The notes below the pieces were generated by a model. It saw only the letters and a program-made list of their open reading frames with translations. It was not told where the DNA came from and made no database searches. A program made the position numbers and the translations under genes. Below, piece by piece: positions 25,259 through 34,287 of a stretch of DNA of 64,000 nt. The stretch covers positions 571,003 to 635,002 of the forward strand of contig NZ_FNYV01000001.1 in the NCBI RefSeq assembly GCF_900109115.1, in the 5' to 3' direction. This DNA comes from Micromonospora phaseoli. Its GTDB lineage: Bacteria > Actinomycetota > Actinomycetes > Mycobacteriales > Micromonosporaceae. Numbering within the stretch: position 1 is the first letter of the stretch; each line of letters starts with the position of its first letter.

Positions 25259-25285
25259 GCCAGGACCTGCGGAAATCGCCGGTCA
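25259..25285 (+). repeat. Direct repeat copy 2 (rox-proximal)
   Basis: GCCAGGACCTGCGGAAATCG and CCGGT continue here. It is the partner of the copy at 24934, in the same orientation and 325 bases apart. The core (C/G)CGGAAATnnCCGG could be a protein-binding site. Confidence 0.55.
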
Positions 25286-25377
25286 GCCAACTACGCGAGC
25301 GGTTGTCGGACAGTGCGTCTCGCGGGTTGTGAATGGTCACCGAATTGCGCTGCGCAACTGGTTGACCCGCAGCTTGA

Positions 25378-26820
<1,443 letters not shown>

Positions 26821-26885
26821 GGGCAGCCGTCGGTCGGTTCGGCCGTCGGTCGCCATCCGGTTGACGGGTCGGATTGGATGGGCTC

Positions 26886-27443
26886 ATGGACGTCACCAGG
26901 GACGGGCGGAGCTGGCGGATCGGCACCGCCAGCGACGTCTCCTGGCTCGCCGGCCAGACCACGCTCGGGCTCTCGATCACCACGGCGATCCCGCCGGTGT
27001 TCGACGCCTACGCCACCTGCCATCCGCCCGACGCCGTCAGCCTCGCGGCCCACGAGCGCGCCATGGTCGGCGAACTCGTCGAGCACACCGCTGACCAGCC
27101 CTGGTGGCTGGGCTATCTCGACACCGGCGCCCACGACATCGTCTTCCCCGACGCCCCGAGGCTGTCCCTCTACTGGGACTGGTCCTACGTGCTGGTCGAA
27201 GCCGGGCCCGACCAGGCCCTCAGTTGGCGTGCCGGTCACATGGGCGGCGAGGCAGGAGCACTGCCCGATCTGTTCTTCCCGGCAGACCGCTCCTGGCTCG
27301 TCTCCGCCCTCTGGGACGACACCTGGACCGATATCGGCGGCACCACCGCCCTGATCGCCGCACTGCACCGCAATCCGCTGGTCAACGCCCGGCCCGTGGG
27401 GCCGGACGAAGACGCTCTACCGCCCGGACTGACCCGCGACTGA
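26886..27443 (+). CDS. Hypothetical soluble protein, 185 residues
   Basis: No family recognised. The protein is acidic and rich in Trp and aromatics (LGLSITTAIPPVFDAYATC, then QPWWLGYLDTGAHDIVF, LSLYWDWSYVLVEAG and SALWDDTWTDIGG), with no signal peptide or membrane helix. It resembles the compact alpha/beta proteins often annotated as immunity- or SMI1-like, but that is only a resemblance. ATG 26886 is preferred to the ATG four codons upstream. Its last 27 bases overlap the end of the convergent terC gene, so the two 3' ends are antisense to each other. Confidence 0.6.
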   Translation: MDVTRDGRSWRIGTASDVSWLAGQTTLGLSITTAIPPVFDAYATCHPPDAVSLAAHERAMVGELVEHTADQPWWLGYLDTGAHDIVFPDAPRLSLYWDWSYVLVEAGPDQALSWRAGHMGGEAGALPDLFFPADRSWLVSALWDDTWTDIGGTTALIAALHRNPLVNARPVGPDEDALPPGLTRD

Positions 27444-28364
27444 CGACGACGGCTCCCGGCTGCTGCGCAGGCTCCAGACGATCGACACGGTGATGGTGCC
27501 GACGATGACGCCGAGGGTCACCGGGATGGGGAGCTTGCCGACCGGGGTTTCGGAGAGGATGAGCTTGACGCCGGCGAAGGCGAGCAGGACGGCCAGGCCG
27601 TAGTGCAGGTGTATGAAGCGGCGGAGCAGCCCGGCGAGGCAGAAGTAGAGGCTGCGCAGGCCGAGGATGGCGAACGCGTTCGCGGTCCAGACGATGAACG
27701 TGCTGGTGGTGATGGCCAGGACCGCGGCGACGGAGTCGATGGCGAAGATCAGGTCGGTCGCCTCGACGGCGACGAGGACGACGAACAGCAGGGTGGCGAC
27801 CCGTTTGCCGCGGACGCGGGTGAAGAACCGGTCGCCGTGATAGTTGGCGTCGGTGGGGATGACCCGGCGCACCAGCCGGACGACGGGGTTGCGGTCGGGC
27901 GGGGTCTGCGCGCCGTGCCGGAAGGCCATCTGGTAACCGGTGTAGATCAGGAACGCGCCGAACAGGTACGCGGTCCAGAAGAAGGTCTCCAGTAGTCCGA
28001 CGCCGACGAAGATGAATACCAGCCGGAACACCAGTGCGCCGATGACGCCCCAGAACAGCACCTTGTGCTGCAGGGCGGCGGGGACGGCGAAGTAGCTGAA
28101 GATGAGCGCGAAGACGAAGACGTTGTCGACCGACAGCGCCTTTTCGATCAGGTAGCCGGCGTAGTAGGTGGCGGCGACGTCGCCGCCCTGCCAGGCCCAG
28201 AGGAGCACGCCGAACAGCAGGCCGGCGGCGATCCAGATGCCGGACCAGATCGCGGCCTCGCGGAAGCCGATGACGTGGTTGTCGCGGTGCAGGAACAGGT
28301 CGACGGCCAGCATCGCCGCGATCGCCAGCAGCAGCGCGGCCCAGACCCACCAGGAGACAGCCAC
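27417..28364 (-). CDS. TerC-family integral membrane metal transporter
   Basis: A 315-residue polytopic protein with about nine hydrophobic helices and the family signatures FREAAIWSGIWIAAGLLFG, EKALSVDNVFVFALIF, EATDLIFAIDSVAAVLAIT and TANAFAILGLRSLYF, whose conserved acidic residues lie in the membrane. TerC/Alx proteins export manganese or support metal loading of exported proteins. The GTG start at 28364 has AAAGGG seven bases upstream. A yybP-ykoY manganese riboswitch precedes it, which strongly supports a Mn2+-linked role rather than tellurite resistance. Confidence 0.88.
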   Translation of the reverse strand: MAVSWWVWAALLLAIAAMLAVDLFLHRDNHVIGFREAAIWSGIWIAAGLLFGVLLWAWQGGDVAATYYAGYLIEKALSVDNVFVFALIFSYFAVPAALQHKVLFWGVIGALVFRLVFIFVGVGLLETFFWTAYLFGAFLIYTGYQMAFRHGAQTPPDRNPVVRLVRRVIPTDANYHGDRFFTRVRGKRVATLLFVVLVAVEATDLIFAIDSVAAVLAITTSTFIVWTANAFAILGLRSLYFCLAGLLRRFIHLHYGLAVLLAFAGVKLILSETPVGKLPIPVTLGVIVGTITVSIVWSLRSSREPSSSVAGQSGR

Positions 28365-28371
28365 AACAGCA

Positions 28372-28419
28372 CCCTTTCGACCAGCCGAACCCGGTGCGGG
28401 GTTGGCATTGCTGGTCGAA
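28372..28419 (-). promoter_or_regulatory. Riboswitch expression platform (RBS-adjacent hairpin)
   Basis: In the transcript UUCGACCAGC (28419-28410) pairs perfectly with GCUGGUCGAA (28385-28376), with a nested AACCC:GGGUU pair. The 3' arm runs directly into the ribosome-binding site AAAGGG (28377-28372). The 5' arm is also the 3' strand of the aptamer, so the two structures exclude each other. This fits a Mn2+-ON translational switch. Confidence 0.65.
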
Positions 28420-28526
28420 GGTCTCCCCGGGCCACCGCGACCGGTGGCTGCCCCACCGGGATCCCGGATCGGCCAGGTTCCGTACTGACGGCGGCGCGTG
28501 ACGCTCTGGGTACTCCCCCTCGAACT
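28411..28526 (-). ncRNA. yybP-ykoY manganese riboswitch aptamer
   Basis: The transcript has the two conserved blocks of this class: 5' GGGGGAGUACCC (near 28519-28508) and 3' GGAGACCUUCGACC (28426-28413). Between them CGUCAGUACGG fits the CGUCAnnACGG usual in actinobacterial copies. The flanking GUUCGAGG and CCUUCGAC can close P1 with one mismatch. TerC is a classic downstream gene of this Mn2+ sensor. The call rests on the conserved loops, not on a covariance-model score. Confidence 0.82.
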
Positions 28527-28535
28527 GCGTAAGAG

Positions 28536-28563
28536 TATTCACGAAGTGCACTTCGCTCGTCAA
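28536..28563 (-). promoter_or_regulatory. terC promoter with palindrome in the spacer
   Basis: TTGACG (28563-28558) and TGAATA (28541-28536) are separated by 16 bases. The spacer contains the perfect 14-bp palindrome CGAAGTGCACTTCG (28542-28555). Transcription would start just before the aptamer. A repressor bound there would block polymerase, adding a DNA-level control above the riboswitch. Confidence 0.55.
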
Positions 28564-28597
28564 GTGGTTGCGTCATGGTCCCGGCGGCGCGCCGCCC

Positions 28598-28882
28598 TCA
28601 CCGGTTCGCGCGCTCGATGCCCCGACGGACCAGGCCACGGATACCCGGAAGCGTGATCGCCCGGATGCTCAGGTCGCTCAGCCACACGTGCAGTTGGCTG
28701 GGGGGCGCGTACTGGAGCATCCCTCGACGCGCGAGCGCCTGCCGTTTGACGGCCTCCGGGCGTAGTGCCGACTCCCACTCGGTCAGTGCCGCCGGGATGT
28801 CGTCGTTGTGCCGCTGCAGGGCGGCGCCGAGTTGGTCGGCTCCGGCGAGCGCGAGCGCCGCGCCGTGTCCGGCGCCACTCTC
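28598..28882 (-). pseudogene. C-terminal remnant of an FAD monooxygenase
   Basis: The minus-strand frame from an in-frame stop at 28885-28883 encodes GHGAALALAGADQLGAALQR, then HNDDIPAALTEWESALRPEA and a basic tail ending RRGIERANR before TGA at 28598. This is the C-terminal quarter of class A flavin oxidoreductases (GHGxSLAlAGAdxLaxxL...YExxLRPxv). The FAD-binding N-terminal ~280 residues are absent and an in-frame stop precedes the piece, so it is a truncated relic. Codon use still looks coding, suggesting recent loss. Confidence 0.6.
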
Positions 28883-28969
28883 TCAGCTCGACCGCGCGTG
28901 AGGCAGTCACCATTCGGAGGCATCCAGGTCTATGCTCCGCCCGACGCTGGTCTACGGGCAGGAGTTGAG

Positions 28970-29026
28970 ATGCGCCTCGACATGGTCACGGTCGCCGCTT
29001 CGCCGCGAGTGCTCACCGCGCGCTGA
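28970..29026 (+). CDS. Upstream ORF / leader peptide of the MFS exporter (18 codons)
   Basis: MRLDMVTVAASPRVLTAR is encoded from ATG 28970 with GGCAGGAG upstream at 28958-28965. A TATGCT at 28931-28936 could be the -10 of the shared transcript. It ends 95 bases before the exporter start, and the intervening RNA can fold over the exporter's ribosome-binding site. This is the layout of an antibiotic-responsive translational attenuator. Translation of the peptide is inferred. Confidence 0.5.
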   Translation: MRLDMVTVAASPRVLTAR

Positions 29027-29034
29027 CCTGGTGA

Positions 29035-29117
29035 ACCGCCGGGTTCGTCCCGGCGGTGCGGTGCTCCTCGCCGCGGAGCGGTCCTACGACGACCGTTTCC
29101 CTCCTGGCTCGAGGAGC
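29035..29117 (+). promoter_or_regulatory. Attenuator structure sequestering the MFS exporter RBS
   Basis: A 9-bp hairpin (ACCGCCGGG 29035-29043 with CCCGGCGGT 29049-29057, loop TTCGT) follows the leader ORF. Next, GCTCCTCG (29063-29070) is perfectly complementary to CGAGGAGC (29110-29117), which contains the ribosome-binding site GAGGAG. A competing GCTCC/GGAGC pair (29063-29067/29075-29079) offers an alternative fold. The pairing is seen; switching is inferred. Confidence 0.55.
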
Positions 29118-29121
29118 TATT

Positions 29122-30324
29122 TTGCGTGCCCTTGTATCCGCGCGTCTTGGCGCGGACTTCGCCAAACTGTGGACGGCTTCGGCCGTGTCCAACGTCGGTG
29201 ACGGTGTCACCATGGCGGCCGGTCCGCTGTTGGTCGCCTCCATCAGTCGTGACCCGGCCCTGGTCGCCGGAGCCGCCTTCGTCCAGCAGTTGCCGTGGCT
29301 GCTGTTCGCCCTGTTCAGTGGCGCCTACGTCGACCGGCTCGACCGGCGTCGTCTGGTGGTGGCGGTCAACCTTGCCCGTGCCGTCGCCCTGGCCGGGCTG
29401 GCCGGCACCATCGCCACCGGGACCGTCACGGTGGCCGTCATCTACGCGGTGGTCTTCCTGCTCGGTACCGGGGAGACACTCGCGGACACCGCGATGGGCG
29501 CCATGCTGCCGTCGGTTGTCGCGCCCGACAGACTGCCGAACGCCAACGCCCGGCTGTACGCGAGCTTCACCATCGGCAACCAGTTCGTGGCCAAACCGCT
29601 GGGCGCCTGGTTGTTCGTCATCTCGGCCGCCGCGCCGTTCGGTCTCAACGCCCTCACCTTCGCCGTCGCTGCGGCACTGCTGGCGGGAATCCGGCCGACA
29701 TCGGCCCCGGAACCCCGGCCCCGCACGTCGTTGCGCGGCGACATCGCCGAGGGCGTCCGGTGGCTGTGGCGGCACCACCTGCTACGAACCCTGGCCGTGA
29801 GCATGGGCCTGGCCAACGTCGCCTTCTGCGCCGCGTTCGCGGTGTTCGTGCTCTACTGCCAGCAGCGGCTCGGTCTGTCCGCCGTCGGCTACGGCTTCCT
29901 GCTGACCGCCTTCGCGGCTGGCGGACTGGTCGGTACGGCGATCGCGGCCCGGCTCACCCGAGCCGTCGGCAACCCCGTGGTGCTGCGGACCGGCCTGGTG
30001 ATCGAGGTCGCCACGCATCTGGTGCTGGCGGTCACGACGACGCCCTGGGTCGCGGCGGCGGCCCTGATCGTCTTCAGTGTCCACGGCATGGTGTGGGGTG
30101 TCACCGTCGCATCGCTACGCCAGCGGCTGGTGCCGTCCCACCTGCTCGGCCGGGTGGGCAGCACGTACGCGCTGCTCGACCTGGGCGGAGCCGCGCTCGG
30201 CTCCCTCCTCGGTGGCCTGCTCGCGAGTACCTGGGCCATCACGACGCCGTTCTGGATCGCCGCCGCGATGATGGCGGTCGTTGCCGTCTGTGCCTGGCGG
30301 CCGTTGGTTCGAGCAGCCGTCTAA
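29122..30324 (+). CDS. MFS drug-efflux-type transporter
   Basis: An integral membrane exporter of 400 residues with about twelve helices. The N-terminal FAKLWTASAVSNVGDGVTMAA, the YVDRLDRRRLVVAVNLARA loop (equivalent to the DRxGRR motif A) and GLNALTFAVAAALLAGIRP place it with the EntS/macrolide-efflux branch of the MFS. The TTG at 29122 is taken as the start because GAGGAG lies five bases upstream and no ATG or GTG is well placed; an upstream ATG at 29056 would run through the attenuator. Substrate unknown; the leader ORF suggests a ribosome-targeting drug. Confidence 0.78.
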   Translation: MRALVSARLGADFAKLWTASAVSNVGDGVTMAAGPLLVASISRDPALVAGAAFVQQLPWLLFALFSGAYVDRLDRRRLVVAVNLARAVALAGLAGTIATGTVTVAVIYAVVFLLGTGETLADTAMGAMLPSVVAPDRLPNANARLYASFTIGNQFVAKPLGAWLFVISAAAPFGLNALTFAVAAALLAGIRPTSAPEPRPRTSLRGDIAEGVRWLWRHHLLRTLAVSMGLANVAFCAAFAVFVLYCQQRLGLSAVGYGFLLTAFAAGGLVGTAIAARLTRAVGNPVVLRTGLVIEVATHLVLAVTTTPWVAAAALIVFSVHGMVWGVTVASLRQRLVPSHLLGRVGSTYALLDLGGAALGSLLGGLLASTWAITTPFWIAAAMMAVVAVCAWRPLVRAAV

Positions 30325-30336
30325 CGTCCACGAGGA

Positions 30337-30378
30337 GACCCGGCTGCCGGGATGTCGTGCATCTCTGGGAGCCGGGTC
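30337..30378 (+). terminator. Hairpin terminator of the MFS exporter gene
   Basis: GACCCGGCT (30337-30345) pairs with AGCCGGGTC (30370-30378), 12 bases after the stop. Confidence 0.5.
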
Positions 30379-30485
30379 CACCGTCGGTGGGGGCGAAAGC
30401 GGCGCTGACGATCGCGACTCCTCGAATTGGAATCCTTCGGCGTAGCATCGGTCTGTTCTTCCCTGGGCGGTGCGGAGGAGACCAC

Positions 30486-32081
30486 ATGGACGATGTGACC
30501 CTCCGGGCCCTGCGCCTGCTCGAGGAGGCGCAGTCCGGTCGTGCGGCCCAGGTGTTGGCGACCGCCGAGTCGGCGCTTCGCGAACCCACCGGAGAGATCC
30601 GTGGTGGTCCGGCGGCGATGCACTTCGCCCGCGTGGTGGCCCTGACCCGGCTGGGTGACCTGCGCGCCGCGATCGACGCCACCGATCTGATGCTGGCCGC
30701 CGCCGAGCGCGAGGGCAGCGTCGGCTGGCGCTCCTGCGCGCTGTCGCTGCGGGCCACCCGGCGGCTGCGCCTCGGCGACCAGGACATCGCCGAGTACGAC
30801 ATCGAGGCGGTGCTACGAGATCTGACCAGCGCGGAGACCGCCCTGCTGCCGGACGAGCCCGATCCGGTGATCGCGGGGAACGCACACACCGGCATCGCGA
30901 TCGGGTATGCCCAGCTACGCCTCTACGAGTTGGCCGCGCCCCAGTTCCAGGCCGCGTACGAGGCGACCTGTCGGGCGTCGTACCCGGACAACGGCAACCG
31001 GGCGATGTGGCTGTGCAATCTGGCGGAGCTCAACCTCCTGTGGGCGTTGGAGCTGTACCAGGTCGGGCAGGTGGCCGAGGCGGAGAAGCACACCACGGCG
31101 GCCGAGGAGTACGCGGTGCGGGCGGTCGCGGAGGCCTCCGGGCCCAAGGCCGAGGTGTGGCGGCTCTCGGCGTTGCTGTACGCGGCGTGCGCCCGTGCCG
31201 ACCGCCAGGACCCGGCCGGTGCCGCGGCCGACATCCCCAGGTACGTCACGCGACTACAGGCCCACGGCATGGAGCAGCGGCAGCAGGAGTTGCTGCTGTG
31301 CCGGCCGTTCCACGCCGTCGCGCTCAGTCGTTCGGGGCGGCCGGACGAGGCGCTGCGCGTCATCGAGGACGCGGTCACCCACCTGTCGCCCGACAGCGAC
31401 TGGCTGGTCTCGGCGGCGTTGCACCGCACGCACGCGGTGCTGCTGGCGAACAACGGGTCGAGCGACGCCTTGCCGGGCCTCACCTACGGTGACGCCCTCG
31501 CGGAGCTGTTGTGGCGCCAGCGGCACCGCTGGCTGCATGCCGCGGTGACCATGCAGTCGTACGACGTCCTGCGGTGGCAGCACGAGCAGGCCGAGCAGGC
31601 GGCGCAGGTCGACCCGCTCACCGGGGTGGCGAATCGCCGAGGTCTCGACAACTTCCTGCGGAACCTGACCGCTCCCGCCACCTCCAGTGACGGCGAGTCG
31701 GTCGCGGTGCTGATCGTCGACCTGGACCAGTTCAAGCACATCAACGACTCCCTGGGGCACGCCACCGGAGACGACGTGCTGCGGGCGGTCGCGCAGGTGC
31801 TCACGACCAACGTACGAAAGGGCGACTTCGTGGCCCGGCTGGGTGGCGACGAGTTCGTCGCCATCCTTCCGGGCGCCGATTCCGTGGCCGCCGAGCAGGT
31901 CGCCCAGCGGACGGTGACCGCCGTCGCCGACATGCCGGCGTGGCGGGTGCAGGTCAGTGTCGGGGTGGCCAGCGGTTCCGTGTACGCACTCGGGGAGACG
32001 CTCGCCCACGCCGACGGCGCGATGTACGCCGCGAAGCGGGCGGGCGGGAACCGGACGAGCTGCCGTCACCCCACACCGTGA
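30486..32081 (+). CDS. GGDEF diguanylate cyclase with TPR-like N-terminal region
   Basis: A soluble 531-residue protein. Residues ~1-370 are helical repeats of TPR type (AAQVLATAESALREPTGEI, LTRLGDLRAAIDATDLML, VALSRSGRPDEALRVIEDAV). Residues ~375-531 are a GGDEF domain: DPLTGVANRRGLDNFL, VDLDQFKHINDSLGHATGDD, then RLGGDEFVAILPG with an intact active site (Gly453-Phe457). An RKGD sits five residues upstream and matches the RxxD inhibitory site. It should therefore make cyclic di-GMP and be product-inhibited. ATG 30486 follows GGAGGAG. The TPR part probably senses a protein partner. Confidence 0.88.
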   Translation: MDDVTLRALRLLEEAQSGRAAQVLATAESALREPTGEIRGGPAAMHFARVVALTRLGDLRAAIDATDLMLAAAEREGSVGWRSCALSLRATRRLRLGDQDIAEYDIEAVLRDLTSAETALLPDEPDPVIAGNAHTGIAIGYAQLRLYELAAPQFQAAYEATCRASYPDNGNRAMWLCNLAELNLLWALELYQVGQVAEAEKHTTAAEEYAVRAVAEASGPKAEVWRLSALLYAACARADRQDPAGAAADIPRYVTRLQAHGMEQRQQELLLCRPFHAVALSRSGRPDEALRVIEDAVTHLSPDSDWLVSAALHRTHAVLLANNGSSDALPGLTYGDALAELLWRQRHRWLHAAVTMQSYDVLRWQHEQAEQAAQVDPLTGVANRRGLDNFLRNLTAPATSSDGESVAVLIVDLDQFKHINDSLGHATGDDVLRAVAQVLTTNVRKGDFVARLGGDEFVAILPGADSVAAEQVAQRTVTAVADMPAWRVQVSVGVASGSVYALGETLAHADGAMYAAKRAGGNRTSCRHPTP

Positions 32082-32130
32082 TCTGAGCGAGCGCAGCGGC
32101 ACCGACACTTCACCGACACAGGTGTACTCG

Positions 32131-32892
32131 ATGATGCGCGTCGGGCACGATCGGCGGGTGGACATCGAGCCGGTCGACGCCGCGCCCGCGCGGGCATTCA
32201 GGCGATCGATCCTCCGGCAGCGCTGGGAGGATCTGGCCTTTCTGCACTGGCCGGTGGCGCCGGAGACGGTCATGCCGCTGCTGCCCGCCGGGACCCGCCC
32301 GGACACCCTCGACGGGGTGACCTACGTCGGGCTGATCGGCTTCCGGATGGTCGGGCTGGGCCTGGGCCCCGGGCCGGCGGTGCCGTACTTCGGCAGCTTC
32401 TGGGAGACCAACGTCCGGTTGTACTCGGTCGACGGCACCGGCCGTCGCGCCGTGGTGTTCCGCTCGCTCGACGCGTCCCGGCTGGTACCAGTGCTGGTCG
32501 CCCGGGTGACCCTGCGGCTGCCCTACATGTGGTCGGCGATGCGGCTGCAGCGCGACGGCGACCGCCTCGCCTACCGCTGTCGGCGGCGCTGGCCGGGCCG
32601 CGACGGCGCGACGAGTCGGATGGAGATCCGGGTGGGTGAGCCGATCGTCGCGCCGACGCCGCTGGAACACTTCGTCACGGCCCGGTGGGGACTGCACACC
32701 CGGGCGTACGGGCACACTCTGCACCTGCCGAACTGGCATCCCCGTTGGCTGCTGCACCGGGCCGAACTGCGGTATCTGGACGATGAACTGATCACCGCCG
32801 CCGGGCTGCCGCCGCCGGTGGGCGCGCCGGCCAGCGTGCTCTACTCTCCCGGCGTCCCGGTCCGGTTCGGCCGGCCGGTCAGCCTGCGCTGA
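32131..32892 (+). CDS. YqjF-type DUF2071 protein
   Basis: A 253-residue DUF2071 protein: QRWEDLAFLHWPVAPETVMP, LLPAGTRPDTLDGVTYVGLI, FWETNVRLYSVDGTGRRAVV and the C-terminal ARWGLHTRAYGHTLHLPNWH match the family across its length. The fold is acetoacetate-decarboxylase-like, but the biochemical role is unknown. Start is uncertain between ATG 32131 and GTG 32158; neither has a strong ribosome-binding site. Its stop codon is buried in a 16-bp terminator stem shared with the convergent membrane-protein gene. Confidence 0.72.
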   Translation: MMRVGHDRRVDIEPVDAAPARAFRRSILRQRWEDLAFLHWPVAPETVMPLLPAGTRPDTLDGVTYVGLIGFRMVGLGLGPGPAVPYFGSFWETNVRLYSVDGTGRRAVVFRSLDASRLVPVLVARVTLRLPYMWSAMRLQRDGDRLAYRCRRRWPGRDGATSRMEIRVGEPIVAPTPLEHFVTARWGLHTRAYGHTLHLPNWHPRWLLHRAELRYLDDELITAAGLPPPVGAPASVLYSPGVPVRFGRPVSLR

Positions 32893-32903
32893 CCGGCCGG
32901 CCG
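32868..32903. terminator. Bidirectional terminator spanning the DUF2071 stop codon
   Basis: A 16-bp perfect stem around the tetraloop CTGC (arms 32868-32883 and 32888-32903; inner arm GCTGACCGGCC) includes the TGA at 32890-32892. The convergent gene ends 11 bases further on. Confidence 0.75.
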
Positions 32904-32913
32904 CCGTGTCACC

Positions 32914-34287
32914 TCAGAGGTAGTTGAACAACGGTGGGAAGACCAGGACCACGATCCAGGCCCATCCGGCGTACACCGGTAGGTAGCCGGTCTGCCAGCG
33001 TTCGAGCGCCGCGAAGGGGGCGCGCCGACGGACGAAGCCCAGCATCAGCCACGCCGACCAGGCGAGGTTGGCCAGCAGGATGACGTTCTCGCCGAGCGCT
33101 GCTGCCTTGTTCGGGGTGGTGCCGTACTCGGTGATGCGCTCGGTGATCTCCCGGAGTACCAGCACATCGATGACGAGGGCGCTGACCACCAGGGCCAGTT
33201 GCAGCGTGTCGAACAGGCCGGGCGGGACCAGCGGGTCGCGGGCCGAGATCGAGTAGAGCAGCAGTCCCAGCACCACGACCAGCAGCAGGTCGAAGAGGAT
33301 CAGCGCTTCCCGCTCGACGTTGATGCCGGTGCTTGTCCAGGTGAGGGCGACGAGGAAGGCCAGCAGCGCGGCGGTGAACAGGGGGGTGAACAGTCGCGTG
33401 AGCACCGGGGCGATGTTCTCCACCACGCTCTGCTTGGCCTCGACGAGCCAGCCGGCCACCACCACCGCGGCCACCACGCCACACGGGACGAGCCACTGCG
33501 AGACGAAGCCCTCCGACTCGATCCCGATCGCCTCGAAGGTCCCGATCGTGAACGCGATCAGCACACCGCCACCGAGGGCGATGAGGACGAAGTAGACGAA
33601 GCATTCGCCGGTGAAGCGGATGAAGTCCATGCGTCTGCGTGACGAGCGCAGGTCGTCGGCCACGTAGGCCAGCCCGACCACGAACCACAGGGCGATGGGC
33701 AGATGGATGCTGGTCAGCACCAGCGACTGGGAGTCGTCCGCGAGCGGGTAGACGTTGGCCGCCACGGCGCCGAGCGCGAAGAGCGCCACCAGCACTCCGA
33801 TCAGTGCCGGTCTGGCCTGACGACGCCAGGCCAGAAAGGCCGCCAGCCAGGGGAGTGCGAACAGGGCGAAGTTGGGCCCGTAGAACGCGGCGTCCTGCTC
33901 CAGCGTCATCCCGAACAGCTCCGGCACCTTGATCGACACTGCCGCGCCGGCGGCACATGTGATCATCGCGAGCAGGTCCCGACGCGATCGGTTGTCCGTC
34001 GCAGGGTCGTCGGCCCCGCCGGTCAGCACCAACTGCTTCCACAGCCGGTCCGAATGCTCCCGGGCGAACTCGCGAGACAGGTCGTCCAGACCGCCGAGGC
34101 GTTTGACGGCCACCAGGAACGCCTCGTCGGCGCGCAGGCCGGCGGCGACGAGTTCGTCGACGGAACCCCGCAGATGGTCCTCGAGCTCCTCGGTGTCGGA
34201 CCGCTGGAGCTCCGGGCGGCGCTGCACGTACTGACGCCACTGGGCGAACTGGGCCTCCAGCCCGTCGTGGCTGTCCGCCGCGGTCAT
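32914..34287 (-). CDS. Permease-prefix-domain integral membrane protein
   Basis: A 457-residue protein. The first ~90 residues form a cytoplasmic helical domain (EAQFAQWRQYVQRRPELQRS, DELVAAGLRADEAFLVAVKRLGG) of the 'permease prefix' type found beside PadR regulators. About ten to eleven membrane helices follow, from LAMITCAAGAAVSIKV to WAWIVVLVFPPLFNYL. Start 34287 overlaps the padR stop by ATGA, so the pair is translationally coupled and the regulator almost certainly controls this gene. Transported substrate or role unknown. Confidence 0.75.
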   Translation of the reverse strand: MTAADSHDGLEAQFAQWRQYVQRRPELQRSDTEELEDHLRGSVDELVAAGLRADEAFLVAVKRLGGLDDLSREFAREHSDRLWKQLVLTGGADDPATDNRSRRDLLAMITCAAGAAVSIKVPELFGMTLEQDAAFYGPNFALFALPWLAAFLAWRRQARPALIGVLVALFALGAVAANVYPLADDSQSLVLTSIHLPIALWFVVGLAYVADDLRSSRRRMDFIRFTGECFVYFVLIALGGGVLIAFTIGTFEAIGIESEGFVSQWLVPCGVVAAVVVAGWLVEAKQSVVENIAPVLTRLFTPLFTAALLAFLVALTWTSTGINVEREALILFDLLLVVVLGLLLYSISARDPLVPPGLFDTLQLALVVSALVIDVLVLREITERITEYGTTPNKAAALGENVILLANLAWSAWLMLGFVRRRAPFAALERWQTGYLPVYAGWAWIVVLVFPPLFNYL

